64,000 nucleotides of DNA from Gellertiella hungarica (GTDB lineage: Bacteria > Pseudomonadota > Alphaproteobacteria > Rhizobiales > Rhizobiaceae), in the NCBI RefSeq assembly GCF_014197145.1, contig NZ_JACIEZ010000007.1:1-64000 (forward strand), read 5' to 3'. Numbering within the stretch: the stretch's first letter is position 1; every line of letters begins with the position of its first letter. Both the position numbers and the translations under genes were made by a program. This document shows positions 44,916 to 52,709 of the stretch, piece after piece. The notes below the pieces were generated by a model that ran no database searches, had not been told where the DNA came from, and saw nothing but the letters and a program-made list of their open reading frames with translations.

Positions 44916-46759
44916 AACTCCTCCCAGCTGTCGATCTTCTCGGCCGTTGCTCCACCCATGGCGCGGGCCACGCGGGTCATCATCTGCCGCGCGGGCGAGC
45001 CGGCGGGGACCGGGGCTGCGGCCGCTTGCCGCCGGTAGGCAGGCGCATCCTTCTCAGCCACGCGGAACTGGGCCACCAGAGCCTGCATCCGCAGGGCTTC
45101 GGCCGCCAGGGCGGCGCTGGCCGCCGTCGATTCCTCGACCATCGCGGCGTTCTGCTGCGTGACCTGGTCCATCTGGTTGACGGCCGTGTTTACCTCGGCA
45201 AGGCCGGTTGCCTGTTCCCGCGCGGAGGTGGCGATGGCGTCGAGCTGCGTGTTGATGGTCACCACATGGGCTTCGATCACCTTCAGCGCCTCCCCGGTTT
45301 CGCGCACCAGCTTCACCCCGTTGCCCACCTCGGCGGCCGATGTGTGGATCAGCGCCTTGATCTCCTTGGCCGCCTGTGCCGAACGCTGGGCGAGTTCCCT
45401 CACCTCCTGGGCGACAACGGCAAAGCCCTTGCCGGCCTCACCGGCGCGCGCGGCCTCGACCCCGGCATTCAGCGCCAGCAGGTTCGTCTGGAAGGCGATC
45501 TCGTCGATCACGCCGATGATGTTGGAAATCTGCGTCGAGGATTGCTCGATGCGGTGCATCGCATCCACCGCATTCGCCACCACCTCGCCGGACTGGCGGG
45601 CGGAGCTGTTCGCCTCGGCGGCCATGGCGCGGGCTTCGTCCGTGCGCCGGGAGAGATCCTGGGCGCTCTGGCTGATCTCGCGCGACCCGGTGTCGATCGC
45701 GCCCGTGGCCTCGGAAACATCGACGATGGTGCGGGATAGCTGGTCGAGCGCCGCGTTGAAATCCGTCCGCAGACCCTCGAAATCTGCGGCGAAAGCCTCG
45801 GTGATGCGGAAGGTGAGATCGCCCGCAGACAGGTGCTTCAGGCCCGCTGCAAGGCCCGAGGTGGCAGACGCCATCTCCCGGGCGCGCAGCCGCTCCCGCT
45901 CGGCGCCGCGGTCCCGTTCGAGATCGCTTGCCTCCCGGGCTTCCTGCGCGGCCTGGGCTGCGGTCCGGGCCTCGAGGCCGTTCCGCTTGAAGACGCCGAC
46001 CGCACGGGCCATGTCGCCGATCTCGTCGCGCCGACCGGTACCGTCGACGCCAAGCGCCAGGTTGCCCTCCGCGAGGCCGGACATGGTGGCCGACAGGGCG
46101 CGGATGGGGGCAACGATCCAGGAGCGGACCGCAAGATAGCCGCCGACGACCACCGCCAGCAGGCCTGCCAGCACCACGGCCAGGGTAACCAGGATGGTGC
46201 GGCTCGTCTCGTCGCCGATCACCCGGGCTTCAGCCGCTGCCGCCTCGACGACGGCGGAGGTGGCCGCGGTGATCTCCGGCGATATCTCCGCGAATTTCGG
46301 CTGGCAGTCCTTCAGGAAGAGCGCCTGTGCCGCAGCGTTCGCGGCGCCATCCGTCGCGGACCGGGCGGCCTCCATCGCCGGCGCGCAGGCCGTTTCCAGC
46401 ACCTGCAAGCCCTTGGCCTTCAGGCCCGGAAGGTCCCGATGCTCCGGCAGGGCGGCAATGGAAATGTCCATGTATTCGGAAAAGGTGGTCCGGCTCTGGG
46501 CATATTCCTTCGCCGCGGCGGCCTTGCGCTCGGCGCTGTCGGCGATCAGGAGGTCTCCGAGCGCGGCCCGGCCGGCCTGAAGCCAGCGGTTCGACCGGGC
46601 GAGATAGAGCGCGCCCTTGTCGGCCTCGGTCACCAGCGCCGTATAGCTGCGGTCGATGCCGAGCATCGATCTTCCGGAATAGAGGGTGGTGGCAATGGAA
46701 AGGATGCCGAAGGCACCCATGATGGCAAGGAATTTTCCGGTAATCGGCACATGACGCAT
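44912..46759 (-). CDS. Methyl-accepting chemotaxis protein
   Basis: 615 aa. TM1 about residues 9-28, a periplasmic four-helix-bundle sensor (about 30-185), TM2 about 188-210, HAMP, then the signalling coiled coil with the hairpin tip [43 protein letters not shown]. The C-terminus SWEEF resembles the pentapeptide that docks CheR/CheB. The first arm of the coiled coil appears about 28 residues shorter than usual in rhizobial receptors between SRRT and AVDAM, where methylation helix MH1 normally lies. The leader (46760 onward) can form two adjacent hairpins. Confidence 0.93.
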   Translation of the reverse strand: MRHVPITGKFLAIMGAFGILSIATTLYSGRSMLGIDRSYTALVTEADKGALYLARSNRWLQAGRAALGDLLIADSAERKAAAAKEYAQSRTTFSEYMDISIAALPEHRDLPGLKAKGLQVLETACAPAMEAARSATDGAANAAAQALFLKDCQPKFAEISPEITAATSAVVEAAAAEARVIGDETSRTILVTLAVVLAGLLAVVVGGYLAVRSWIVAPIRALSATMSGLAEGNLALGVDGTGRRDEIGDMARAVGVFKRNGLEARTAAQAAQEAREASDLERDRGAERERLRAREMASATSGLAAGLKHLSAGDLTFRITEAFAADFEGLRTDFNAALDQLSRTIVDVSEATGAIDTGSREISQSAQDLSRRTDEARAMAAEANSSARQSGEVVANAVDAMHRIEQSSTQISNIIGVIDEIAFQTNLLALNAGVEAARAGEAGKGFAVVAQEVRELAQRSAQAAKEIKALIHTSAAEVGNGVKLVRETGEALKVIEAHVVTINTQLDAIATSAREQATGLAEVNTAVNQMDQVTQQNAAMVEESTAASAALAAEALRMQALVAQFRVAEKDAPAYRRQAAAAPVPAGSPARQMMTRVARAMGGATAEKIDSWEEF

Positions 46760-47233
46760 GAAAGCGGCTCCGGATCGGGGTGAGAGCGACGGGGAGCATC
46801 ATGCTCAGGGCACGGACACGGAACATCCGTGCCTGGCAAGGGCCAGGGAGAGGCAGGCTTGCCTGCAGCAACCGGAACCAGTGACCGGAGAACACCGTAA
46901 CCCACCGCGACCCGGCATTCTTTGCGCCAGGTCAAATTTTGAGCGCCGCGTGAAGAAGAAGACCGGTCAGCCGCGTCTGCGCCCGTCGGGATCTCGAGGA
47001 TGGGGCAGCGCTGTGCGTCCCGGACGCGGGGATCTTGCGATGCCTCACCCGCCGGCCCCGGCAACCGCGGCAAGTGCCGCCGGAAGCGAGATTAATCGCG
47101 CTGTAAACGGCAAGTCTCCGTAAACTTTTATCGCACAGATTGTACTTATATCGTGTGGATGATCCGCACGGTCAGAAAGCGGACTGGCAGGATGTGATCG
47201 GCCGGGTCAGCGAAGCGCAAAGTCCCCGCCCCC
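46760..47233. other. 474-nt intergenic region between chemoreceptor and diguanylate cyclase
   Basis: Divergent gap with no supported gene. Two hairpins lie in the chemoreceptor leader: GCACGGA/TCCGTGC (46810-46832) and CTGGC/GCCAG (46833-46846), back to back. An AT-rich patch at 47115-47155 (around ACTTTTATCG and TTATATCGTG) is the likely rightward promoter of the cyclase. Nothing else is interpretable. Confidence 0.5.
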
Positions 47234-48427
47234 ATGGATGCAAGCACCATCATCTTCTACCTGCCCGTGACAATCTACACGGTCATCGCCCTCGTTTTTC
47301 TGCTGCTCTGGCGGATGGGCCTGTCCTCGTCCTGGCAATGGGCGGCTGGCTTTGCGCAGACCGGGGCTGGTTTCGCGCTCTCGGCCTTTCCGATCGATCC
47401 CGTGTTCGACGAGTTCGTGTCCGGAATCATCTATACGGGTGCGGCCTATTGCTATGGCGGCGCCCTGCTCGTGCATTTCGGCCAGCAGCGCCTGCGCCGG
47501 ATCCGGCGGACCCTGGCACTCGGCTTCATGGTGCCGCATGTCTATTTCGTCTTCATCAACGAGAGCCTGCGCTGGGATCTCTTTGCCATCGAGATGGTGT
47601 TTGCAGCGCTTCTGTCGGTGGCCCTGTGGGCGGTGCGGCGCGAGGCGCGCAACACCGCCGACCGCGCCTTCATGATCGCCAGCTGGCTTGTGGTGTTCGA
47701 TTGCCTGTCCCGCGGCCTGTTCTTCACCTTCGTCGACCGGTCGAGCGATAGCCTTTCCGATTTTCTGCATTCCGCCTACAATCTTGAGGTGCATGTTTCG
47801 ACGATCACCCTCTGCCTCTTCTTTCCCTTCTCGGCGATTACCGCGATGCTGGCCCGGGTGGCGGATCAGCACCGGCGCGCAGCGCTCACCGATCCCCTCA
47901 CCGGGCTTCTCAACCGTCGCGGGCTGGAGGGGGTGATGGGTTCGATCGCGGATGCCGGCGAAGCGCCGGGCGCGGTCATCGTCTGCGACATCGATCACTT
48001 CAAGCGGATCAACGACCGTTACGGCCACGGCGTCGGAGACCGGGTCATCATGGATGTGGCACGGATACTGGTATCCCAAAGGGATGGCCGCAGTCACATC
48101 GCAAGGGTCGGCGGGGAGGAATTCATCCTGCTCGTTCCGGGCGTGACGACGGGCGAGGCGGTCGAGATCGCGGAGGGTGCCCGGCGCGCCATCGAGGTGG
48201 CGGATTGGGGCGCGACCGGCATGCCGGACGGCGTGACCGCGAGTTTCGGCGTGGCGGCAATCGGCTCTGGCGTCCCGGGGCTTGGAGCGGCCATAGACCG
48301 GGCGGACGAGGCGCTCTACCGCGCCAAGAATGCCGGGCGAAACCGCGTGGTTTGCGCCGGCTCTCCCGGCTCCGGCAGCAGTGCGGCCACCGATGGCGTG
48401 GCAGATGTGGCGGTTCTCGCCCGCTAG
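47234..48427 (+). CDS. Membrane-bound diguanylate cyclase (GGDEF)
   Basis: 397 aa. About six N-terminal membrane helices (residues 5-210) form an unassigned sensor. The GGDEF domain (about 220-380) has DPLTGLLNRRG, the metal-binding Asp in VCDIDHFKRIND and an active GGEEF. The inhibitory I-site RxxD expected before the GGEEF is not present (DGRS at that position). Makes cyclic di-GMP at the inner membrane. Neighbours a chemoreceptor and a CheW gene. Confidence 0.92.
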   Translation: MDASTIIFYLPVTIYTVIALVFLLLWRMGLSSSWQWAAGFAQTGAGFALSAFPIDPVFDEFVSGIIYTGAAYCYGGALLVHFGQQRLRRIRRTLALGFMVPHVYFVFINESLRWDLFAIEMVFAALLSVALWAVRREARNTADRAFMIASWLVVFDCLSRGLFFTFVDRSSDSLSDFLHSAYNLEVHVSTITLCLFFPFSAITAMLARVADQHRRAALTDPLTGLLNRRGLEGVMGSIADAGEAPGAVIVCDIDHFKRINDRYGHGVGDRVIMDVARILVSQRDGRSHIARVGGEEFILLVPGVTTGEAVEIAEGARRAIEVADWGATGMPDGVTASFGVAAIGSGVPGLGAAIDRADEALYRAKNAGRNRVVCAGSPGSGSSAATDGVADVAVLAR

Positions 48428-48443
48428 GCGCCGGGCGAGCCTG

Positions 48444-48917
48444 TCAGGCGGCGGCGGCCATGTAGTCCTCGCCATTCCCCTCGAAGAGCTGGGACAGGTT
48501 GAGGAAGCAGATCAGCGCGGTTTCCGTGGGAATGATGCCGTCGGCATAGCGGGCATAGACGCTTGTTGCCGCCGGAACCGGCTGCAATGCGTCGGCCGGC
48601 ACCGACATCATGCCCGAAACCCCGTCCACCAGCAGCCCCACGATCGCACCGTTGATCTCGGCGACGACGATGGCGCTGCGTTCCGTTACCTCGACGGCCG
48701 GCATGCCGAGCTTCACCGACAGATCGATGATCGGAATGGCGGTTCCGCGCAGATTGCTGATGCCCAGCATTTCGGCGGGCGCGCGCGGCATCGGCGTGAC
48801 CGGCGTCCATCCGCGGATTTCCCTGATGGCGTGGGTGCGAATGCCGAATTCCTGGCCCTTGAGGATCACGACCAGCAGTTCCAGCGGACCGCTACCCGAA
48901 GCCTTGGCATCACTCAT
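48444..48917 (-). CDS. cheW: CheW-type chemotaxis coupling protein
   Basis: 157 aa. LLVVILKGQEFGIRTHAIREI, the RGTAIPIIDLSVKLGM core and VGLLVDGVSGMMSV are standard CheW elements. Links receptors to CheA. It stands apart from any cheA/cheY genes in the window and may serve the chemoreceptor at 44912-46759. The first 10 residues form a polar tail. Confidence 0.92.
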   Translation of the reverse strand: MSDAKASGSGPLELLVVILKGQEFGIRTHAIREIRGWTPVTPMPRAPAEMLGISNLRGTAIPIIDLSVKLGMPAVEVTERSAIVVAEINGAIVGLLVDGVSGMMSVPADALQPVPAATSVYARYADGIIPTETALICFLNLSQLFEGNGEDYMAAAA

Positions 48918-49258
48918 TCTTCGTGTCTCCCCTTGTCATCCTGCACCGCATGTCCGGAACGCATCCAGTCCTTGCGTCCTGCGGTCGCATGATAATGAGG
49001 AAACAACCATTTATGGTTCGCTAAACGGATCGCTGGATGTTTATGCATCTGGCGAAATTGCCGTCGCCGCAGGGCCCGGGCGGAGATTTGCCGCCCCGCC
49101 ACCCGTAACGGCGCCTGAGGACTGTCGCGAACGGGAAGCGGCCCCTGCCCTTATCCATCCTTCCGGCCCGGTGGGGCGATCCAGGCTCGCCGGTGGGCGG
49201 GCCTCTCCCGTCCCGGAAGAGGCCCGTCGTTCCGTGCTGTCCGGTTGAGGCCGGGTGC
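48918..49258. other. 341-nt intergenic region upstream of cheW
   Basis: No supported gene. AACCAT-TT-ATGGTT (49005-49018) is a perfect inverted repeat about 90 nt upstream of cheW and is the most likely regulatory site. The remainder is GC-rich without clear structure. Confidence 0.45.
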
Positions 49259-49633
49259 TCAGGCGCTGTCGGCGGTCTCGCGCACGTCGTCCAGCAGGAA
49301 GTGCACGACGAGATAGCGGGTGGTGTAGTGCTTGCCGCTATCGGAGACATTCTCCTCGCTGCCGCCATCGGCGGGGTGGAGGTTGTGATAATGGGGATTG
49401 TTGGCGATCAGGGTGATGGCCTTGCCGGTGTTGCGGCCACTGAGCCGGTAGCGAGCCTCCGCCAGCGGCCACAGGCGCGCGCAGGTCTCTTCGGGCAGCC
49501 GGACCCTCAGCGCCTTGCGGTGGATCGAACCGCGGTGAGCGGCCTCGTCGCGAAGCGCAAGCGGGATTTCCAGCGTCACCTCCTCGGCCTTCTCCAGCAC
49601 GAAATCCAGGTCCTCGGGCCACATCCTTCGCAT
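49259..49633 (-). CDS. Hypothetical protein
   Basis: 124 aa, soluble, acidic, no signal peptide or membrane helix, and no family I recognise. Conserved-looking stretches include WPEDLDFVLEKAEEVTLEIPLALRDEA and ITLIANNPHYHNLHP. The ATG at 49633 is chosen because GGGAGGA ends 6 nt upstream; ATG 49639 lies directly on the ribosome site. A strong hairpin sits in its leader at 49660-49688. Confidence 0.6.
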   Translation of the reverse strand: MRRMWPEDLDFVLEKAEEVTLEIPLALRDEAAHRGSIHRKALRVRLPEETCARLWPLAEARYRLSGRNTGKAITLIANNPHYHNLHPADGGSEENVSDSGKHYTTRYLVVHFLLDDVRETADSA

Positions 49634-49659
49634 CAGCATTCCTCCCAGGCTCGTTGATC

Positions 49660-49688
49660 GGCCTGAGAGGCAGCTTACCCTCTCGGCC
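49660..49688. promoter_or_regulatory. Strong hairpin in the leader of the hypothetical gene
   Basis: GGCC(T)GAGAGG (49660-49670) pairs with CCTCTCGGCC (49679-49688), ten pairs with one bulge and an 8-nt loop, 26 nt upstream of the start at 49633. May be an attenuator, terminator or protein-binding site. Its CTCTCAGGC on the minus strand resembles part of the glycine aptamer, but the rest of that aptamer is missing. Confidence 0.4.
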
Positions 49689-49853
49689 ACCGGAATCAAT
49701 CGGGTCCTGCAGACGGGGTCCCGGGCGGGAAAGCGTCGCCCTACCCGCAGTGCGTGCAGCGCCGGATCGGACAGCGGATGTCGCTTCCGCGATTTGCATC
49801 CGTTCACAAGGTGTGGTAAAACAGGCGCCATCCATCACAGCGGCAGGACGATC

Positions 49854-50189
49854 ATGGCCCGGACCTACCTCATTCTGCTTCTCGCCATCGTCACGGAAGT
49901 CATTGCGACCACTGCCGTTGCCCGCTCCGAAAGCTTCACGCGCCTAGTGCCCAGCCTGATCGCCATCGTCGGCTATGCGGCGGCCTTCTGGCTCCTGTCC
50001 TTCCCGATGCGGGTGATGCCCGCCGGCATCGTCTATGCCATCTGGTCCGGCATGGGCATCGTCCTCATCACCGCGATCGCCTGGCTCTGGTATGGCGAAG
50101 CTCTTGATCTGGCTGCCGTTCTCGGCCTCGGCCTGATCCTTGCCGGGGTCATCGTGATCAATGTCTTTTCCCGCTCCGTCAGCCACTGA
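49854..50189 (+). CDS. Small multidrug resistance (SMR) efflux protein, Qac/EmrE-like
   Basis: 111 aa, four helices. The membrane Glu essential for proton/drug coupling is Glu 15 in LAIVTEVIATT; the GYAAAFWLLSFPMRVMPAGIVYAIWSGMGIVLI stretch is the SMR core. Exports cationic compounds as a dimer. No guanidine-type riboswitch was recognised upstream, favouring the Qac-type subclass. Confidence 0.92.
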   Translation: MARTYLILLLAIVTEVIATTAVARSESFTRLVPSLIAIVGYAAAFWLLSFPMRVMPAGIVYAIWSGMGIVLITAIAWLWYGEALDLAAVLGLGLILAGVIVINVFSRSVSH

Positions 50190-50291
50190 GCACCGGACCG
50201 GGTGCACCTTCCGCCGCATTGGCCGTTGCGCTTTCCTTCGAAAACTGAAAGTCTCGGCGCCTGCAGCGGAGGACGGAAAGGGCGGATGCGG

Positions 50292-50693
50292 ATGTCGAAC
50301 GGAGCGGAGATGGAGGCCATCGCAGGCGTGATGGCAGATTATTTCAGGGCGCTCTACGAGGGCGATACCGCCCTCTTTGCCGCCATCTTCCATCCCGATG
50401 CCCGGCTCTACACGGTCGCGAAGGATCAACCGGCGGGTGCAGAAACCGTGACCGTCATCGACCTCCCCGCCTATCTGGAGATCGTCGCCAACCGGCAGGC
50501 CCCCGCAGCGGTTTCCGCGCCCCGGCTCGAGCGCATCCTGTCGATCGACGTGCCGACGCCGGTCACCGCGCATGTCCGGGTGCAGGAGCGCTTCTTCACC
50601 CGGTTCTTCACCGACGAGCTCACGCTCGTGAAGGCGAACGGCAGCTGGAAGATCGTCTCCAAGGTCTGGGATTTCGAACTTCTGGCCGATTGA
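50292..50693 (+). CDS. NTF2-like/SnoaL-type small protein
   Basis: 133 aa. MADYFRALYEGDTALFAAIFHPDARLYT and the C-terminal FFTDELTLVKANGSWKIVSKVWDFE fit the cone-shaped NTF2-like fold (putative lumazine-binding group). Members are enzymes, immunity-like or ligand-binding proteins, so function is open. Start at 50292 after GAAAGGG. Its stop lies 3 nt from the LysR stop on the other strand. Confidence 0.8.
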   Translation: MSNGAEMEAIAGVMADYFRALYEGDTALFAAIFHPDARLYTVAKDQPAGAETVTVIDLPAYLEIVANRQAPAAVSAPRLERILSIDVPTPVTAHVRVQERFFTRFFTDELTLVKANGSWKIVSKVWDFELLAD

Positions 50694-50696
50694 GGG

Positions 50697-51608
50697 TCAG
50701 AGCGGCTGGCCCCCGCCGAAGGACAGGCTCAGGAACTCCGTGAAGGTGCGGGTTGCGGGCGCTTGCGGCTTGCCGCGGTTCCAGGCCACGCCCACGTCCA
50801 TGGTGGGGATTTCGGCCACCACGTTGCGCAGCTCGATCCGCTGCCCTTCCAGCGACCAGGGGCGATAGACCATGTCCGAGAGGATGGTGATGCCGATGCC
50901 ATCGGCCACGAAGCTGCGCACCGCTTCCACCGAGGAGGTGGTGAAGATCACCTTCGGCTCCAGCCCAGCCTGCTGCCAGTAGCGGCCCGCCGTCTCGCTC
51001 GCCTCGTCCACCGTCAGCATCACGTAGGGCTCGCGCGCCACGTCCTCGAGGGTGATCGTCTCGACCGAGAGCAGCGGGTGCTCGGCAGGCAGCCAGAGAC
51101 GGCGGCGCGAGCGGAGCAGCGTCTCGAAGGCCAGATGCGTCTTGTCGCGCAGGTTCGAGACCAGCATCACCGCCATGTCTAGCGTGCCATCGTTCAGCCG
51201 CTCTTCCAGAAGATTGCGCGGCAGCTCCTGCAGCTCCACCCGGATCTTCGGATAGGTTCGCGCAAAGCGGGCATAAAGCCGCGGCAGGAAGTAGCCGAGA
51301 ACCGTGTAGGTGACGCCCACCCGCACCACGCCCGAAAGGGCGGTTTCCTCGTTGAGCGGCGCGCGCTCGGCTGCATTCACCGCCGCCATCACGTTGCGCG
51401 CATGGGTGAGAAACCGCGATCCCTCGGCCGTCAGCACCACACCGGAAGCGAGCCGGCGGAAGAGGTTCACGCCCAGCGTGTCCTCCAGCTGCTTGATGGC
51501 GGTCGTCACCGCCGACTGCGAGACATTGAGCAGGATCGCGGCCTGCGAAACCTGCCCGGAATCTGCGGTTGCAATGAAGTAGCGGACCTGTTTGATCGAC
51601 AGAGGCAT
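50697..51608 (-). CDS. LysR-family regulator of the pxp/biotin operon
   Basis: 303 aa. N-terminal winged HTH (QVRYFIATADSGQVSQAAILLNVSQSAVTTAIKQLEDTLG) and a two-lobed effector domain starting near LSGVVRVGVTYTVLGYFLPRL. Divergent from pxpA with a 122-nt gap containing a 24-bp inverted repeat at 51623, so it is the probable activator of the operon. Effector likely the pathway's substrate or an intermediate. Confidence 0.93.
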   Translation of the reverse strand: MPLSIKQVRYFIATADSGQVSQAAILLNVSQSAVTTAIKQLEDTLGVNLFRRLASGVVLTAEGSRFLTHARNVMAAVNAAERAPLNEETALSGVVRVGVTYTVLGYFLPRLYARFARTYPKIRVELQELPRNLLEERLNDGTLDMAVMLVSNLRDKTHLAFETLLRSRRRLWLPAEHPLLSVETITLEDVAREPYVMLTVDEASETAGRYWQQAGLEPKVIFTTSSVEAVRSFVADGIGITILSDMVYRPWSLEGQRIELRNVVAEIPTMDVGVAWNRGKPQAPATRTFTEFLSLSFGGGQPL

Positions 51609-51622
51609 TATCTGATTTTTTG

Positions 51623-51646
51623 ATACGAGGGATCACTTCTTCGTAT
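51623..51646. promoter_or_regulatory. LysR operator candidate
   Basis: ATACGAGG (51623-51630) and CTTCGTAT (51639-51646) are inverted (7 of 8 positions match) with an 8-bp spacer, starting 15 nt from the LysR start codon and about 85 nt upstream of pxpA. Its size and placement fit a LysR recognition site. Confidence 0.6.
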
Positions 51647-51730
51647 TTTACAATGTTTCCCGCCTGCGGCAAGGTCCACCAAAAGCCGGGAAAAACCGGC
51701 CGGGAACCGAAAAATCTGCGGAGGATGACT

Positions 51731-52444
51731 GTGGCAACACTCAATTGCGACATGGGCGAAGCTTTCGGCCTTTACCGGATGGGCGATGACGAAGGCCTGA
51801 TGCCGCTGATCGATATTGCCAATGTCGCCTGCGGCTTCCACGCCTCCGATTTCAACCACATGCGCTCGACCGTGAAGCTGGCCAAGAAGCATGGCGTGAA
51901 GGTCGGCGCCCATCCCTCGCTTCCCGATCTGCAGGGCTTCGGCCGCCGCGAGATGAAGATCGGCCGCGAGGAACTCGCCAACTGCATCATCTATCAGGTC
52001 GGCGCGCTGAAGGGCTTTCTGGAAGCGGAAGGGCTCACCCTCAACCACATCAAGCCGCATGGCTCGCTCTATGGCATGGCCGCGCGCATTGAGGATGTGG
52101 CGCATGCGATCTGCGATGCGGCGGATGTCTTCCGGGTGCCGCTTCTCGGCATGATCAACACGCTGCACGAGACGATCTATACCGAGCGCGGCCACACCTT
52201 CATCGCCGAATTCTATGCCGATCTCGACTACAACGACCAGGGCGGCCTGATCATCACCCGCGAGCACGAGGCGAAGGATCCGGAAAAAGCTGCCGCGATC
52301 TGTCGCCGTGCCGTGACGGAAGGACTGGTGAAAAGCGTCGGCGGCGTGGATATCGAGGTCAAGGCAGATACGATCTGCGTCCATTCCGACACGCCGAACG
52401 CGGTCGAGATCGCAACCGCCGTCCGCGGCGCGCTCGGCCACTGA
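51731..52444 (+). CDS. pxpA: PxpA-like LamB/YcsF protein (5-oxoprolinase subunit A family)
   Basis: About 237 aa. ATLNCDMGEAFG at the N-terminus, IANVACGFHASDFNHM, GVKVGAHPSLPDLQGFGRREM and NHIKPHGSLYGMA are classical YcsF elements with the His/Asp residues of a deacetylase-like fold. In characterised PxpABC systems this subunit works with PxpB/C in ATP-dependent opening of 5-oxoproline. GTG 51731 is preferred (GGAGG 6 nt upstream); ATG 51725 is directly on the ribosome site. First gene of the operon with a biotin carrier and carboxylase. Confidence 0.92.
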   Translation: MATLNCDMGEAFGLYRMGDDEGLMPLIDIANVACGFHASDFNHMRSTVKLAKKHGVKVGAHPSLPDLQGFGRREMKIGREELANCIIYQVGALKGFLEAEGLTLNHIKPHGSLYGMAARIEDVAHAICDAADVFRVPLLGMINTLHETIYTERGHTFIAEFYADLDYNDQGGLIITREHEAKDPEKAAAICRRAVTEGLVKSVGGVDIEVKADTICVHSDTPNAVEIATAVRGALGH

Positions 52445-52468
52445 GACAATCATAAAAGGGGTCCACCA

Positions 52469-52705
52469 ATGTCCAAGCACCTTCTCTCGCCACTCCCCGG
52501 CACCTTCTACCGGAAGCCCTCGCCCGATGCGCCCGCCTACAAGAATGTCGGCGATCCGGTCGCGGTCGGCGATGTCATCGGCCTCATCGAGGTGATGAAG
52601 AGCTTCAACGAGGTGAAGGCCGAGGAGGCCGGCACGATCACCGCCTTCCTCGCCGATGACGAGGAGCCGGTCATGGCCGGCCAGCCGCTCGCCGAGCTGG
52701 GTTGA
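52469..52705 (+). CDS. Stand-alone biotin carboxyl carrier protein
   Basis: 78 aa, just the biotinyl domain. The biotinylation site is EVMKSFNEV, Lys 44 (the usual EAMKM motif with Val-Met-Lys-Ser). PGTFYRKPSPDAPAYKNVGDPV and GTITAFLADDEEPVMAGQPLAEL form the two hairpin halves of the fold. Too short to be full AccB, which has an N-terminal extension; placed between pxpA and a biotin carboxylase, it is dedicated to this operon. Confidence 0.92.
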   Translation: MSKHLLSPLPGTFYRKPSPDAPAYKNVGDPVAVGDVIGLIEVMKSFNEVKAEEAGTITAFLADDEEPVMAGQPLAELG

Positions 52706-52709
52706 GCCC

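Noticed and set aside
49660-49720. Glycine riboswitch
   Set aside because: Only the CTCTCAGG block and a GCCGAGAGGG resemblance are present; the upstream half of the aptamer and a glycine-linked gene are missing.
49700-49853. Guanidine (ykkC-type) riboswitch upstream of the SMR gene
   Set aside because: No paired ACGR-loop hairpins or other guanidine-aptamer blocks found.
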